Shown here in pieces: positions 8,099 through 16,317 of a stretch of 34,136 nt of DNA (the first letter of the stretch is position 1; each line of letters starts with the position of its first letter). Source of the DNA: Candidatus Binatia bacterium (GTDB lineage: Bacteria > Desulfobacterota > Binatia > Bin18); assembly GCA_022824615.1 (NCBI GenBank), contig JAJDZM010000202.1, positions 1 through 34,136 on the forward strand, read 5' to 3'. The notes under the pieces were generated by a model. It was not told the DNA's origin, made no database searches, and saw only the letters and a program-made list of their open reading frames with translations. The position numbers were made by a program, and so were the translations under genes.

Positions 8099-9277
8099 CT
8101 ATGCGTTCAGCTTGGCTTCGTCCGCTGCGGTCGGCCCCTCGACTCTATACAGCTTCTGTCCGTTGTCCCACAGGATTTTACGCCGGACGTCCTCGTCGCA
8201 ATCGTCCAGACCGTTTTTGATACGGTCATGAACCTCGTCGCCGTAAAGCGAAGTCGGGTGGGGAAAGTCGGTTTCAAACATGATCCGGTCCGCTCCGACC
8301 TTGTCAATCAGGCGCCGCGGGGCGATCTGCTCGAACCAGTAACAGGCGTAGATGTTACGCGCAAAATACTCGGACGGCAGCATATCGAGGTCGGGCCGTT
8401 CTTCCGGGACTCGGTTGCCGAGGAACTGATAGTCCAGGGCTTCGAGAGCAAACGGAATCCAGCCGATCCCGCTCTCGACCGAGACAAATTTAATACTGGG
8501 ATAACGCGCCAGTACGCCCGAAATGATCAGGTCGCTCAACTGAATACCGTTGCGCATGAAGATATCAACCGACAACTCGGCAAAGGCCGCCATTTTACCG
8601 TAGGTTTTCACCTTGTCGCGCCGGAGTCCGCCATCCATATTGCCCGAGCCAATATGGAAGCTGATCGGCTGGTCAAGTTCGCAGGCAACTTCCCACAACG
8701 GATTCCAGTGCGGGTCGCCCAGCAGGGGCTGGCCGAGCGATTGTGGGTCTCCGGTGAAGAGAATGCCTTTATGACCCATAGCGTGACAGCGTCGGATTTC
8801 TTCAACCGAGGCGTCAACATCCCAGAAGGGCGTTGAGGTGATCGGGAGCAGGCGGCGCGAATCGGCTGACGCCCACTCGGTTTGCCAATCGTTATACACC
8901 TTGACACAGGTGAGCTTGAGGTCTGAGTCTTCCAGGCGGAGAAACTCCTGGCTGCCAAATCCCCCGACGTTGGGATACATGACCATTGCCCAGATGCCCA
9001 TTTCATCCATGTATTTGAGACGCTCCTGGGCGTCGAACGCCCCTGGGTGCATCTCGTCATACGACTTGGGCCAGTTGGTCATATCGCCCACACCCGCGGT
9101 GGCGGTCAGGCCCGGATTGGCTATGCGCCGGTCGCCGAGGAACCACCACTGGCGTCCCTTGGCATCAAGGTCAACGCGGGGAACCGAATCTTTCAACCTA
9201 TCAGGGACCCGACTGGTCCACAGGTCCGGCGTTTCCGTTACGTGCGTGTCAACGTCAATGATTGTATAGCCACTCAT
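8099..9277 (-). CDS. Amidohydrolase family 2 (ACMSD-like) metal-dependent hydrolase
   Basis: This 392-aa protein belongs to the amidohydrolase-2 group, TIM-barrel enzymes related to aminocarboxymuconate semialdehyde decarboxylase. The first metal motif is IIDVDTHVTE (D-x-D-x-H at residues 8-12, with an Asp where many relatives have His-x-His). Further barrel residues are in PISFHIGSG (mid-protein His) and MFETDFPHPTS (late catalytic Asp). Reactions in this group include C-C decarboxylation and hydrolysis of ring-cleavage products; the substrate here is unknown. The start is well supported by AAGGAGG eight bases upstream of ATG 9277. It is a single minus-strand gene divergent from the 83-aa/YhaN-like pair. 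Confidence 0.88.
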   Translation of the reverse strand: MSGYTIIDVDTHVTETPDLWTSRVPDRLKDSVPRVDLDAKGRQWWFLGDRRIANPGLTATAGVGDMTNWPKSYDEMHPGAFDAQERLKYMDEMGIWAMVMYPNVGGFGSQEFLRLEDSDLKLTCVKVYNDWQTEWASADSRRLLPITSTPFWDVDASVEEIRRCHAMGHKGILFTGDPQSLGQPLLGDPHWNPLWEVACELDQPISFHIGSGNMDGGLRRDKVKTYGKMAAFAELSVDIFMRNGIQLSDLIISGVLARYPSIKFVSVESGIGWIPFALEALDYQFLGNRVPEERPDLDMLPSEYFARNIYACYWFEQIAPRRLIDKVGADRIMFETDFPHPTSLYGDEVHDRIKNGLDDCDEDVRRKILWDNGQKLYRVEGPTAADEAKLNA

Positions 9278-9449
9278 ATGCGTGCCTCCTTCAGCCGCCG
9301 TTCTGAGGCCCTAGCGTATCTGAGGACTCAACAATTGCCAAGTCGGACGGAGGGGCCGGTGATTCCATGACGGGGGTGGTCGTTGTCATCAACCTGTCCG
9401 TATATGATACACTGGAACCGATTGAACCAACGAGGCAAGGGAGGACTGC

Positions 9450-9701
9450 ATGGCAACAAAAAAAGATATCGCTCTGGTAAGAGAATTGCGGCCTAGTAAC
9501 CCAACAGAAGAACAGGTGTCGGCAAAGGAGCCTGCTCTGATAGAAGAATTTCGACTCACGAGTCTGGCTGGAGAATTTGAGCAGCATAGCCAGGCAGAAA
9601 TCGAACGTTTGGGCAGTGAGAATCCTGATTTTGACGAGCAACCCTACCACGAAGCCGTCTCCCTCGTCCTGCGGAAACTCGGCCGGTATCGAAAAGAGTA
9701 A
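9450..9701 (+). CDS. Hypothetical 83-aa acidic protein coupled to the YhaN-like ATPase
   Basis: I do not recognise this family. It is small, charged and probably mostly helical (EEQVSAKEPALIEEF, SLAGEFEQHSQAEIERL, YHEAVSLVLRKLGRYRKE), with no signal or membrane helix. GGGAGG sits just upstream of the ATG. Its stop is 11 bases before the ATG of the Rad50/YhaN-like ATPase, so the two are almost certainly co-transcribed and the protein may be a partner or regulator. The stop codon region (AAAAGAGTAA) resembles the arm of the palindromic element but no right arm follows. Confidence 0.75.
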   Translation: MATKKDIALVRELRPSNPTEEQVSAKEPALIEEFRLTSLAGEFEQHSQAEIERLGSENPDFDEQPYHEAVSLVLRKLGRYRKE

Positions 9702-9712
9702 AGGAAACTTTC

Positions 9713-11977
9713 ATGATCATTACGAGTGTTCACGCGAAAAATGTGCTGCGTTATGCGGAACTGAAACTCACGAATCTCCCCCGGCGGGGAGTGATTGGAA
9801 TAAGTGGAGCCAATGAATCCGGCAAAACGACCATTGCCGAGATTCTGTGTCTGGCATTGTTCGGACGGACGTTCTCTCACGCCGAGGACGATTTCCAAAA
9901 AAACATCAAGTGGGGCGAATTCGGCGCTTCAGTCGCTGTTGGCTTTCTTGCCAAAGATAAACACAACTATCTGGTGACTCGCTCTTTTGACGCAGACGGG
10001 AATCACCTGGCCCAGCTTCGCAGGGAAGGGGAAGACGAGCCTTTTGTCCGTGGGGCCACTGCGGTGAACGAGAATATTGCACAGCTGTGTGGTTTTACCT
10101 ATCAACGTTTTATCGATTCCTTTTATTTAGCCCAGCGCAATATCGCCTCTCCGTCTCTTCTCCTGCAGACCGCCAAGGCGTTGGCAGGCGTTGAAACCTT
10201 TGAGCGTGTGGCGACTGAATGTGAATCTGATATACACACCCTCCAGGAAGAACTCACCCCTCTGCATAGCAGCCTTGCCGAGGCTCGCCGGCAGCGTAGT
10301 GAACTCGATATCCAGGTTGATGCGTTGCCGAATTTGCAGACAGAACGAAACGCACAAACCACAGCTATTGCTGAGCGAAAAAAAGAGAATACGGTCCGTC
10401 AGCTGGCGCTTGACCGTCTGCGCGCTGCCACCGCAGAGATCACTGAGCAAGTGAAAAAGACGATGCAGGCCACTCTCAATACCAGCTTGCAGCAGTGGCT
10501 CCATTATGCGGAGAACCTCGAGACGGCCACCCAAAACGTCGACGCGGCGAGTGAAGGGGCAGAATCCGGTTCGGGGCCACGACTGACGGGGGCACTCCAA
10601 TCGTGGAGTGAGGATCTGCGCAAGCGTCTTGAGGCTTTTACCCCGGTGCGGAATGCGACAGCCGCGTACCGCCAACGTTTGGCCTGGCTCGTTGGCCAGG
10701 GAGAGCGGCCGGCTGAGGTTGACGCTCGTGCGCGCTCTTTACCCGACCAGAGAGCACAGATCCTCAGTCAGGGGGAAGAAATACGCGGGAAGCGGACCCG
10801 TCCTATTATCGGCTTTTCTCTCACGTTTCTGCTGATGGTTATGAGCTGGGGTGCGCTCTGGTTTCTGAACTATATGCCAGACCACGCCATCGGACAGTGG
10901 CTCAGCAACGACCTGCAACTCCAGGTGGCGCATACCACTGTACTTCTCCCGGTTGCCGCGGTCTCCAGCGGACTGAGCCTGGTGTTGCTCGTTATGGTTT
11001 TTGTTCTGACGGAGCAGATGCTGACCGCGCGGCAGAAGGCCGCCCGCCTCCAGGCCGACCGAGAAGCAATCAAAGCCCAACTCCAAAGCGTAGAGTATCT
11101 TCCCCAGCAGTCCTTGATAACTGAGGTGGTGGCGCTTGATGCCTGTGACGATCCACCATTGAAAGAAGCCCTGACCCAGTTTGTCCGCGGTCCTGGCGCG
11201 GCGCTGCTTGATACGGAGGCGCTCGCAGCGTTTCTTGCCCCGTTGGAGGCTGCGAGCCTCACCTGCCAGGAGGACGCTGACGCCATCACCAGACGGACCA
11301 CTGAAGAAATACGGTCTGTTGAGACGAATATGGCTGCCATACAACAAGATCTGGAGCGTTTGGACCAGGCCATTACGGAAGAAGAGCGTCGCCTCAATAA
11401 AGCGGCCCAACTGGACCAGGAGGTCGCCGCGCTCGAAAAGGATATTGATGGCAAAACCCACAGTATTGAAGTACGGCGAATCGCCCAAAATCTCCTCGCT
11501 GGTTCACACCGTCGTTTACTGAGCCGGTTTAACCTGGAGATGCGGCACGTTGTGAGTAAAATCATGCCGAAGCTCACTGAGGAGCGCTACGAGACCATGC
11601 AGATCGATAATGACCTGAACGTCCGGGTATGGTCGAGTGAAAAGGGTCATTTTGTTGGTCTGAACGAAATTTCGGGAGGCACCTATAATCAGGTCATGCT
11701 GGCGATCCGTCTGGCCTTGTCACAAGCTTTGATTACCTCATCGGTGTGTGGCGTTGAGTGCTTGATTCTTGATGAGCCGTTCGCCTTTTTTGACGCCCAG
11801 CGCACCCAAAAGACTCTGGAAATTTTGCCTCAGGTCAGTCCTGAAATCGAACAGATGTGGATTATTGCTCAGCAGTTTGCTGACAGCAGCCCCTTTGCCC
11901 TGCACCTGAGTTGCTCACGGGACTCGGAGGTTTTGATCGCCCCAGTGGGCGAATATGAGGCGCTGGGGGAAGGGTAG
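9713..11977 (+). CDS. Membrane-associated SMC/Rad50-like ATPase (YhaN-like)
   Basis: This 754-aa protein has a split ABC-type ATPase as in SMC/Rad50/SbcC proteins: Walker A GANESGKTT (residues about 33-41), a QxR/Q-loop-like YLAQRN region, then coiled coil, then the signature ISGGTYNQVMLAIRLALSQAL (from residue 653) and Walker B LILDEP with Asp687-Glu688. Where SbcC and Rad50 have a zinc hook (CxxC), this protein has no such motif but two strongly hydrophobic helices (about 364-387 and 405-433). That layout matches YhaN of Firmicutes and related proteins. The ends opens and closes the ATP head next to the membrane hairpin, so it is probably tethered to the inner membrane. AAGGA precedes the ATG. 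No SbcD/YhaM-type nuclease gene is adjacent; the only partner is the 83-aa protein. A role in DNA end handling or defence is inference. Confidence 0.85.
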   Translation: MIITSVHAKNVLRYAELKLTNLPRRGVIGISGANESGKTTIAEILCLALFGRTFSHAEDDFQKNIKWGEFGASVAVGFLAKDKHNYLVTRSFDADGNHLAQLRREGEDEPFVRGATAVNENIAQLCGFTYQRFIDSFYLAQRNIASPSLLLQTAKALAGVETFERVATECESDIHTLQEELTPLHSSLAEARRQRSELDIQVDALPNLQTERNAQTTAIAERKKENTVRQLALDRLRAATAEITEQVKKTMQATLNTSLQQWLHYAENLETATQNVDAASEGAESGSGPRLTGALQSWSEDLRKRLEAFTPVRNATAAYRQRLAWLVGQGERPAEVDARARSLPDQRAQILSQGEEIRGKRTRPIIGFSLTFLLMVMSWGALWFLNYMPDHAIGQWLSNDLQLQVAHTTVLLPVAAVSSGLSLVLLVMVFVLTEQMLTARQKAARLQADREAIKAQLQSVEYLPQQSLITEVVALDACDDPPLKEALTQFVRGPGAALLDTEALAAFLAPLEAASLTCQEDADAITRRTTEEIRSVETNMAAIQQDLERLDQAITEEERRLNKAAQLDQEVAALEKDIDGKTHSIEVRRIAQNLLAGSHRRLLSRFNLEMRHVVSKIMPKLTEERYETMQIDNDLNVRVWSSEKGHFVGLNEISGGTYNQVMLAIRLALSQALITSSVCGVECLILDEPFAFFDAQRTQKTLEILPQVSPEIEQMWIIAQQFADSSPFALHLSCSRDSEVLIAPVGEYEALGEG

Positions 11978-11986
11978 GGGCTATGT

Positions 11987-12019
11987 GAGTCCTTTGAGTC
12001 CTTTGAGTCCTTGAGACCC
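11987..12019 (+). repeat. Tandem GAGTCCTTT short repeat
   Basis: GAGTCCTTT occurs twice, followed by GAGTCCTTGAGACCC. It lies between the YhaN-like gene and the acyl-CoA dehydrogenase gene. The units resemble the longer GGGTCTTTT/GACTCAAC repeats at 18331-18410 and 24017-24076. Confidence 0.7.
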
Positions 12020-12061
12020 AGCGCATCCTGTATCCCGACATAATGCAGGCAAGGAGATGGT

Positions 12062-13213
12062 ATGGATTTCGCTCTCACCAAAGAACAAGAAGCGTTTCGC
12101 GCAGAAATCCGGGAGTTCCTGTCGAGCGAGGTGCCGGCTGAGGCGCGGGTTGAAGATGGCTGGATTAGCGGCTACTCGCGCGGATTTTCCCAGAAACTAG
12201 GTCAGCAAGGCTGGATCGGATTGACCTGGCCCAAGCAATACGGCGGGCAAGAACGGTCGTATCTTGACCGCCTGATCCTGACTGAAGAACTGCTGCGTGC
12301 CGGAGCCCCGGTCGCGGCGCACTGGCTGGGGGACCGCCAGGTTGGTCCGGCACTGCTGGCGTACGGCAGTGAAGAGCAAAAACAAGAAATCCTCCCGCAA
12401 GTCTGTAAAGGCGAGATCGTTTTTTGTCTGGGTATGAGTGAACCTGGGTCGGGCTCAGACTTGGCCTCGCTCCAGACCCGGGCGGAAGAGGAAGGCGATC
12501 ACTATACCCTGAACGGCCAGAAAGTCTGGACCAGCTTCGCCCATGTTGCAGATTATGCTTATCTGGTTGCTCGCACAGACCCGGATGCCCCGAAGCATAG
12601 GGGGATCAGTGAATTCCTGGTTGCGATGGATACCCCGGGTGTCGATGTGCGACCCCTCATCGATGCCACAGGGGAACACCATTTCAATGAGGTCTTTTTC
12701 GATAATGTTGAGGTGCCGAAAAATCGGCTGATTGGTGAGAAAAATCGAGGCTGGTATCAGATTGCCTCCCAGCTTGACTATGAACGTAGCGGTATTGAGC
12801 GGCTGCTGAGTAATTATCCCCTTTTTCAGGATGCTGTTCAGTACGCAAAGGAACGGGGACTGACGAAAGACCCGCTTGTCCGGGACACGCTGGCTCAGCT
12901 TCAGATCGAGCTCGATTTGGGTCGTTCCATGGTCTATAAGGTCGCGTGGTATCTGACACAGAAGATCGTGCCGAACTATGAGGCCGCTATGGCAAAGTGT
13001 TTTTGTACCGAAGTGGAACAGCGTATTGCGAAAGCGGTGAGTGAACTGCTGGGTGATTATGCGGTCCTCTTACCCGGCTCGCCTCATGCCCGCTTGGCCG
13101 GCCGTGCGGCTCGAGAATATCTGTACGCCCCGGCCTATACGATCCAGGGCGGAACGAGCAATATCCTGCGCAATATCGTCGCCATCCGCGGTCTTGGTTT
13201 GCAGCCAGGGTAG
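12062..13213 (+). CDS. Acyl-CoA dehydrogenase family protein
   Basis: This 383-aa flavoprotein has the acyl-CoA dehydrogenase fold: an N-terminal helical domain (MDFALTKEQEAFRAEIREFL), the middle beta domain with GMSEPGSGSDLASLQTRA and GQKVWTSFAHVADYAYLVART, and the C-terminal helical domain ending IQGGTSNILRNIVAIRGLGLQPG. These enzymes introduce a double bond next to the CoA thioester and pass electrons to an electron-transfer flavoprotein. Length is normal. AAGGAG lies upstream of ATG 12062. Members with this C-terminus are often FadE-type enzymes for unusual acyl-CoAs; the substrate cannot be read. It is followed after four bases by palindromic element B, which probably ends the transcript. 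Confidence 0.92.
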   Translation: MDFALTKEQEAFRAEIREFLSSEVPAEARVEDGWISGYSRGFSQKLGQQGWIGLTWPKQYGGQERSYLDRLILTEELLRAGAPVAAHWLGDRQVGPALLAYGSEEQKQEILPQVCKGEIVFCLGMSEPGSGSDLASLQTRAEEEGDHYTLNGQKVWTSFAHVADYAYLVARTDPDAPKHRGISEFLVAMDTPGVDVRPLIDATGEHHFNEVFFDNVEVPKNRLIGEKNRGWYQIASQLDYERSGIERLLSNYPLFQDAVQYAKERGLTKDPLVRDTLAQLQIELDLGRSMVYKVAWYLTQKIVPNYEAAMAKCFCTEVEQRIAKAVSELLGDYAVLLPGSPHARLAGRAAREYLYAPAYTIQGGTSNILRNIVAIRGLGLQPG

Positions 13214-13217
13214 GTAG

Positions 13218-13272
13218 AATGAGTAAACGTGTCCTCCAATAAACATGCAGTTGCTGGACACGTTTAGTTATC
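13218..13272 (+). repeat. 55-bp palindromic element, copy B (decayed right arm)
   Basis: Left arm GAGTAAACGTGTCC is intact, and the right arm reads GGACACGTTTAGTTATC, so the outer five bases have diverged. It begins four bases after the stop of the acyl-CoA dehydrogenase gene. The centre also differs from copies A and D at several bases. Confidence 0.85.
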
Positions 13273-13354
13273 GGGACAGCATAAGAGCGAGCGGTTGTGC
13301 TTGTGCCGCTCGCTCTCTGAGACGGGCCAGTCGGCTCTGACTGAGGGAGTGCCC

Positions 13355-14107
13355 ATGCTTTTGGAAAATAAAGTCGCGCTTATTACCGGATCGGTACGAG
13401 GGACCGGAGCCGGTATTGCCCGTGTTTTCGCTGACGAAGGGGCTCGGGTTGTCCTGAACCAAGTCAAAGAAGAAGGCAATCCTCAACAGTTGCTTGAAGA
13501 AATCGAGTCAGCCGGCGGGCAAGTCCTGTTTGTCAAGGCAGACATTACCGATGAAGCCCAAGTCACGGATATGGTTCGCCAAATAGAAGATCGATTTGGG
13601 CAGGTTGATATTCTGGTTAACAATTATGCTGGTGGTATTCCGCAGAAACTGTTTCAGGACACAACCTGGGCGGACTGGCAGTACCAGCTCGATACGACGG
13701 TCAAAGCTGCCTTTTTGTGCGCGCAAGCGGTTTTGCCGGGAATGAAAACGCGACGGTGGGGGCGGATCATCAACATCAACACGATTGGCATTCATCAACC
13801 CAGCCCGCACTATCACGCCTATATCGCAGCAAAAACGGCTATGTTGGGCTTCTCTCGGAATCTGGCGGTTGAATTTGGTCAGTATAATATCACCGTCAAT
13901 ATCGTTTCTCCCGGTTTGACCTTGACCCAGGAAGTCAAAGACATGCTGACACAAGAAACCCAGGCCAAGCATGAGAGTAAAGTACCGTTGCGCAGAACAG
14001 GAACGGTTGAGGATACGGCAAACGCAGCGCTGTTTTTTGCGTCTGAGTTGGGTAGCTTCGTCACCGGTCATTATATGCCCGTGTGTGGCGGGCAAGTGTT
14101 AGAGTAG
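13355..14107 (+). CDS. Short-chain dehydrogenase/reductase (SDR)
   Basis: This 250-aa protein is a classical SDR. The cofactor motif is TGSVRGTGAGIA near residue 13 (T-G-x-x-x-G-x-G), the structural motif is ILVNNYAGG (usually NNAG, here with an extra Tyr), and the catalytic pair is Tyr-x-x-x-Lys in YIAAK, preceded by the usual serine-region strand RIININTIG, where the catalytic Ser position appears replaced by Thr. VNIVSPGLTLT is the usual motif after the active site. The start at 13355 is chosen because it has GGGAG upstream and begins MLLENKVALITG; an upstream in-frame ATG at 13295 lacks family similarity. It sits between an acyl-CoA dehydrogenase and an LLM oxidoreductase gene; the substrate is not known. 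Confidence 0.9.
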   Translation: MLLENKVALITGSVRGTGAGIARVFADEGARVVLNQVKEEGNPQQLLEEIESAGGQVLFVKADITDEAQVTDMVRQIEDRFGQVDILVNNYAGGIPQKLFQDTTWADWQYQLDTTVKAAFLCAQAVLPGMKTRRWGRIININTIGIHQPSPHYHAYIAAKTAMLGFSRNLAVEFGQYNITVNIVSPGLTLTQEVKDMLTQETQAKHESKVPLRRTGTVEDTANAALFFASELGSFVTGHYMPVCGGQVLE

Positions 14108-14176
14108 GCTGAAGTATCGATCATTTGATAAAAATAAGGCTGATAATGTTTCTTCTGTCAAATTTCAGGAGGATGC

Positions 14177-15190
14177 ATGCAACGATATGGAATCGCCCTT
14201 TTTACGCCCACGCTCCGTGACATGATGGAAATCGCTCAACTCGCCGATGAAGCTGGCTTTGATTCTCTTTGGAACGGCGAGTTTTTTAATCGCAATGGCT
14301 TGGTCACCTTAGCCGCGGTTGCCACGTGTACCCAGCGCGCCAAAATTGCCACTGGAATCGCCTATGCGTATATGCGGAACCCTGTGCTGAATGCGACCGG
14401 GGCAATGGATATTGATGAACTCTCAAACGGCCGTCTGATTCTTGGCTTGGGGAGTGGGACCCGCTCCATGAACGAAATGTGGTACGGAGAGAAATTCGAG
14501 CCCCGCTCTGCGTTGAAAATGAAAGAGTGTGTCGCCTTGATCAGGAAAATATGGGCATCACACGCGGGTGGTGGGATGAAGTTTGAGGGCGATTATTATC
14601 AATTGAACATTCCGGCGTACGCGCGTCCGCATATCGTCCGAGATCGTATTCCTCTCTATCTGGCAGCGGTGCAAAAGGGCATGTTGCGCACGACTGGCGA
14701 GATTGCCGACGGCTTGGTCGGCCACCCGCTCTACAGCCGGAAATACATCACGGAATTCATTCGGCCGCATATCGAGGTCGGAGCGAAGCGGGCAGGGCGG
14801 ACCGCCAAAGATATTGACCTGACGACGTTGTTGATCACCGCGATCAGCCATGATCGCGAGCAGGCCATACGCGACGCGAAAAATCAGATCGCCTTTTATG
14901 CCTCGGTAAAATCCTACGAGGGCATTCTGAATCTGCATGGTTGGGAAGAACAAAAACGCACCATATGGGAACATTTCAGAACCTTTAATTTGCCGAAGAT
15001 GGCGGCTGCCGTAACTGACGATATGGTCGAACAAATCGCGATCGCGGGTACGCCGGAAGAATGCCGTGAGCAGATTGAGAAATGGAAAGATGTCGTGGAT
15101 CTGCCTATTCTGTATACTCCAACGGCTGGGGTAAAAGCTGATCGCGTACGAGAGAATCATAGGCTCATTGTCGAGACGTTTGGCCAATAA
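14177..15190 (+). CDS. LLM-class (luciferase-like) F420- or FMN-dependent oxidoreductase
   Basis: This 337-aa protein belongs to the bacterial luciferase-like family, TIM-barrel enzymes using F420 or FMN. Seen are the opening YGIALFTPTLRDMMEIAQLADEAGFDSLW split over the first strand and helix, RAKIATGIAYAYMRNP, LSNGRLILGLGSGTRSMNE, and the C-terminal AIAGTPEECREQIEKWKD. The G-L-G-S-G-T phosphate loop is typical of the F420-using subgroup. No CxxC or second domain is present. AGGAGG lies just before the start (14168-14173). The gene follows the SDR by 69 bases in the same direction, so the two may form one unit; no terminator was found after it. Confidence 0.88.
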   Translation: MQRYGIALFTPTLRDMMEIAQLADEAGFDSLWNGEFFNRNGLVTLAAVATCTQRAKIATGIAYAYMRNPVLNATGAMDIDELSNGRLILGLGSGTRSMNEMWYGEKFEPRSALKMKECVALIRKIWASHAGGGMKFEGDYYQLNIPAYARPHIVRDRIPLYLAAVQKGMLRTTGEIADGLVGHPLYSRKYITEFIRPHIEVGAKRAGRTAKDIDLTTLLITAISHDREQAIRDAKNQIAFYASVKSYEGILNLHGWEEQKRTIWEHFRTFNLPKMAAAVTDDMVEQIAIAGTPEECREQIEKWKDVVDLPILYTPTAGVKADRVRENHRLIVETFGQ

Positions 15191-15490
15191 TACAAACTGT
15201 GAATACGTGCGAGCACCGTCGGAGGAAAATGTTTCGTGTGAAACAGCTAAGGTGTTGGATGAGATAATACAGCCTTTCGAGTATTTTCTCCGCTTGATGA
15301 GACTAAAAATATATCAAGTAGTTATATGGTAAGATGGGAAATTCTCTGAGGTGGAACATCACTTTTTGATATATGACGCTCTACCATGCGGAACGATTCC
15401 ATAGGCCCTTCACTCTCCCGGTTGAAGGAATATGGACAAACTGAAATCTAGCTATGCCCAAGCAATGTTGATGAGGTAAAAATTATCAAG
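15191..15490 (+). other. AT-rich leader region upstream of murI-secA
   Basis: No conserved gene is seen in these 300 bases, which are more AT-rich than their neighbours. Two very short frames have good ribosome-binding sites: 15229-15267 (12 aa, GGAGG just upstream) and 15432-15479 (15 aa, AAGGAA just upstream, ending 11 bases before the murI start). An inverted repeat CTTGAT (15292) ... ATCAAG is present. Possible -10 boxes (TATATG, TATGGT) lack a well-placed -35. This region probably holds the promoter and leader of murI-secA, but I cannot fix it. Confidence 0.4.
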
Positions 15491-16297
15491 GTGAATGGTG
15501 TGAGCGAAGATGCGGCCATTGGAATTTTTGACTCCGGCATAGGAGGACTCACGGTCTATCAGCAAATTGCGACTCTCTTGCCTGCCGAAAATCTGATGTA
15601 TCTCGGGGATACGGCGCGCTGTCCGTATGGGACAAAGTCACACGATGTTGTGACGCAATATGCGTGCGAGAATAGTGATTTTCTCGCCGAACGGAATATC
15701 AAGATGCTGATAGTGGCGTGTAATACGGCCTCGGCAGTGGCACTCATGGCCTTACAAGAACGCTACTCCATGCCCGTTATCGGTGTCATACAGCCTGGTG
15801 CTTCGGCTGCCGTCCGGTTAAGTCAAAACAAAAAAATAGGGGTGATAGGAACTGAGGCTACCATCGCGAGTGGAGCCTATACAAAAGCGCTGCGCGCCCT
15901 AGACCCATCCCTTGAGATTTATACACGTGCGTGCCCGTTGCTTGTTCCGTTAGTGGAGGAGGGCTGGGTGGAGAACGACGTCGCCCACTCGACCGTAGCG
16001 ACGTATCTCAGTAGTCTCAAACAGAGTGGCATCGATACATTGATTTTAGGCTGTACGCATTATCCCTTATTAAAAAAGACGATTGCGGCATATCTCGGCG
16101 ACCATGTACAGCTTATTGATTCTGCTGAGGAAACGGCCAAGGTGGTGAGCGCAACCTTATCTGACAACCACCGGCCCCCGTTGAATGGACCGGGACGGGG
16201 CAGCTTTTTCGTCACAGACAGCCCGGATCAATTCATTAAAGTTGGCGCTCGTTTTCTCGGGGACATAGTTGAATCAGCAGTACGTCTGGAACGTTAA
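15491..16297 (+). CDS. murI: Glutamate racemase
   Basis: This 268-aa enzyme makes D-glutamate for peptidoglycan. Both catalytic cysteines are in place: Cys77 in IVACNTAS and Cys188 in LGCTHYPLL. The substrate-binding loops [13 protein letters not shown] and [11 protein letters not shown] are also clear. The start is a GTG. A second in-frame GTG at 15500 has AAGG eight bases upstream and would shorten the protein by three residues, so it may be the true start. secA follows 20 bases after the stop, indicating one transcript. Confidence 0.95.
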   Translation: MNGVSEDAAIGIFDSGIGGLTVYQQIATLLPAENLMYLGDTARCPYGTKSHDVVTQYACENSDFLAERNIKMLIVACNTASAVALMALQERYSMPVIGVIQPGASAAVRLSQNKKIGVIGTEATIASGAYTKALRALDPSLEIYTRACPLLVPLVEEGWVENDVAHSTVATYLSSLKQSGIDTLILGCTHYPLLKKTIAAYLGDHVQLIDSAEETAKVVSATLSDNHRPPLNGPGRGSFFVTDSPDQFIKVGARFLGDIVESAVRLER

Positions 16298-16317
16298 TAT
16301 CTAAAGGTAACACGATC

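Noticed and set aside
9383-9408. Promoter for the 83-aa/YhaN-like pair (TTGTCA and TATGAT)
   Set aside because: The spacer is only 14 bases, too short for a usual sigma-70-type promoter.
9691-9708. Further copy of the palindromic element at the end of the 83-aa gene
   Set aside because: Only AAAAGAGTAAA matches; there is no centre or right arm, so chance or a remnant cannot be told apart.
9713-11977. Calling the ATPase SbcC or Rad50
   Set aside because: No CxxC zinc hook and no adjacent sbcD; the two central membrane helices fit YhaN-like proteins better.
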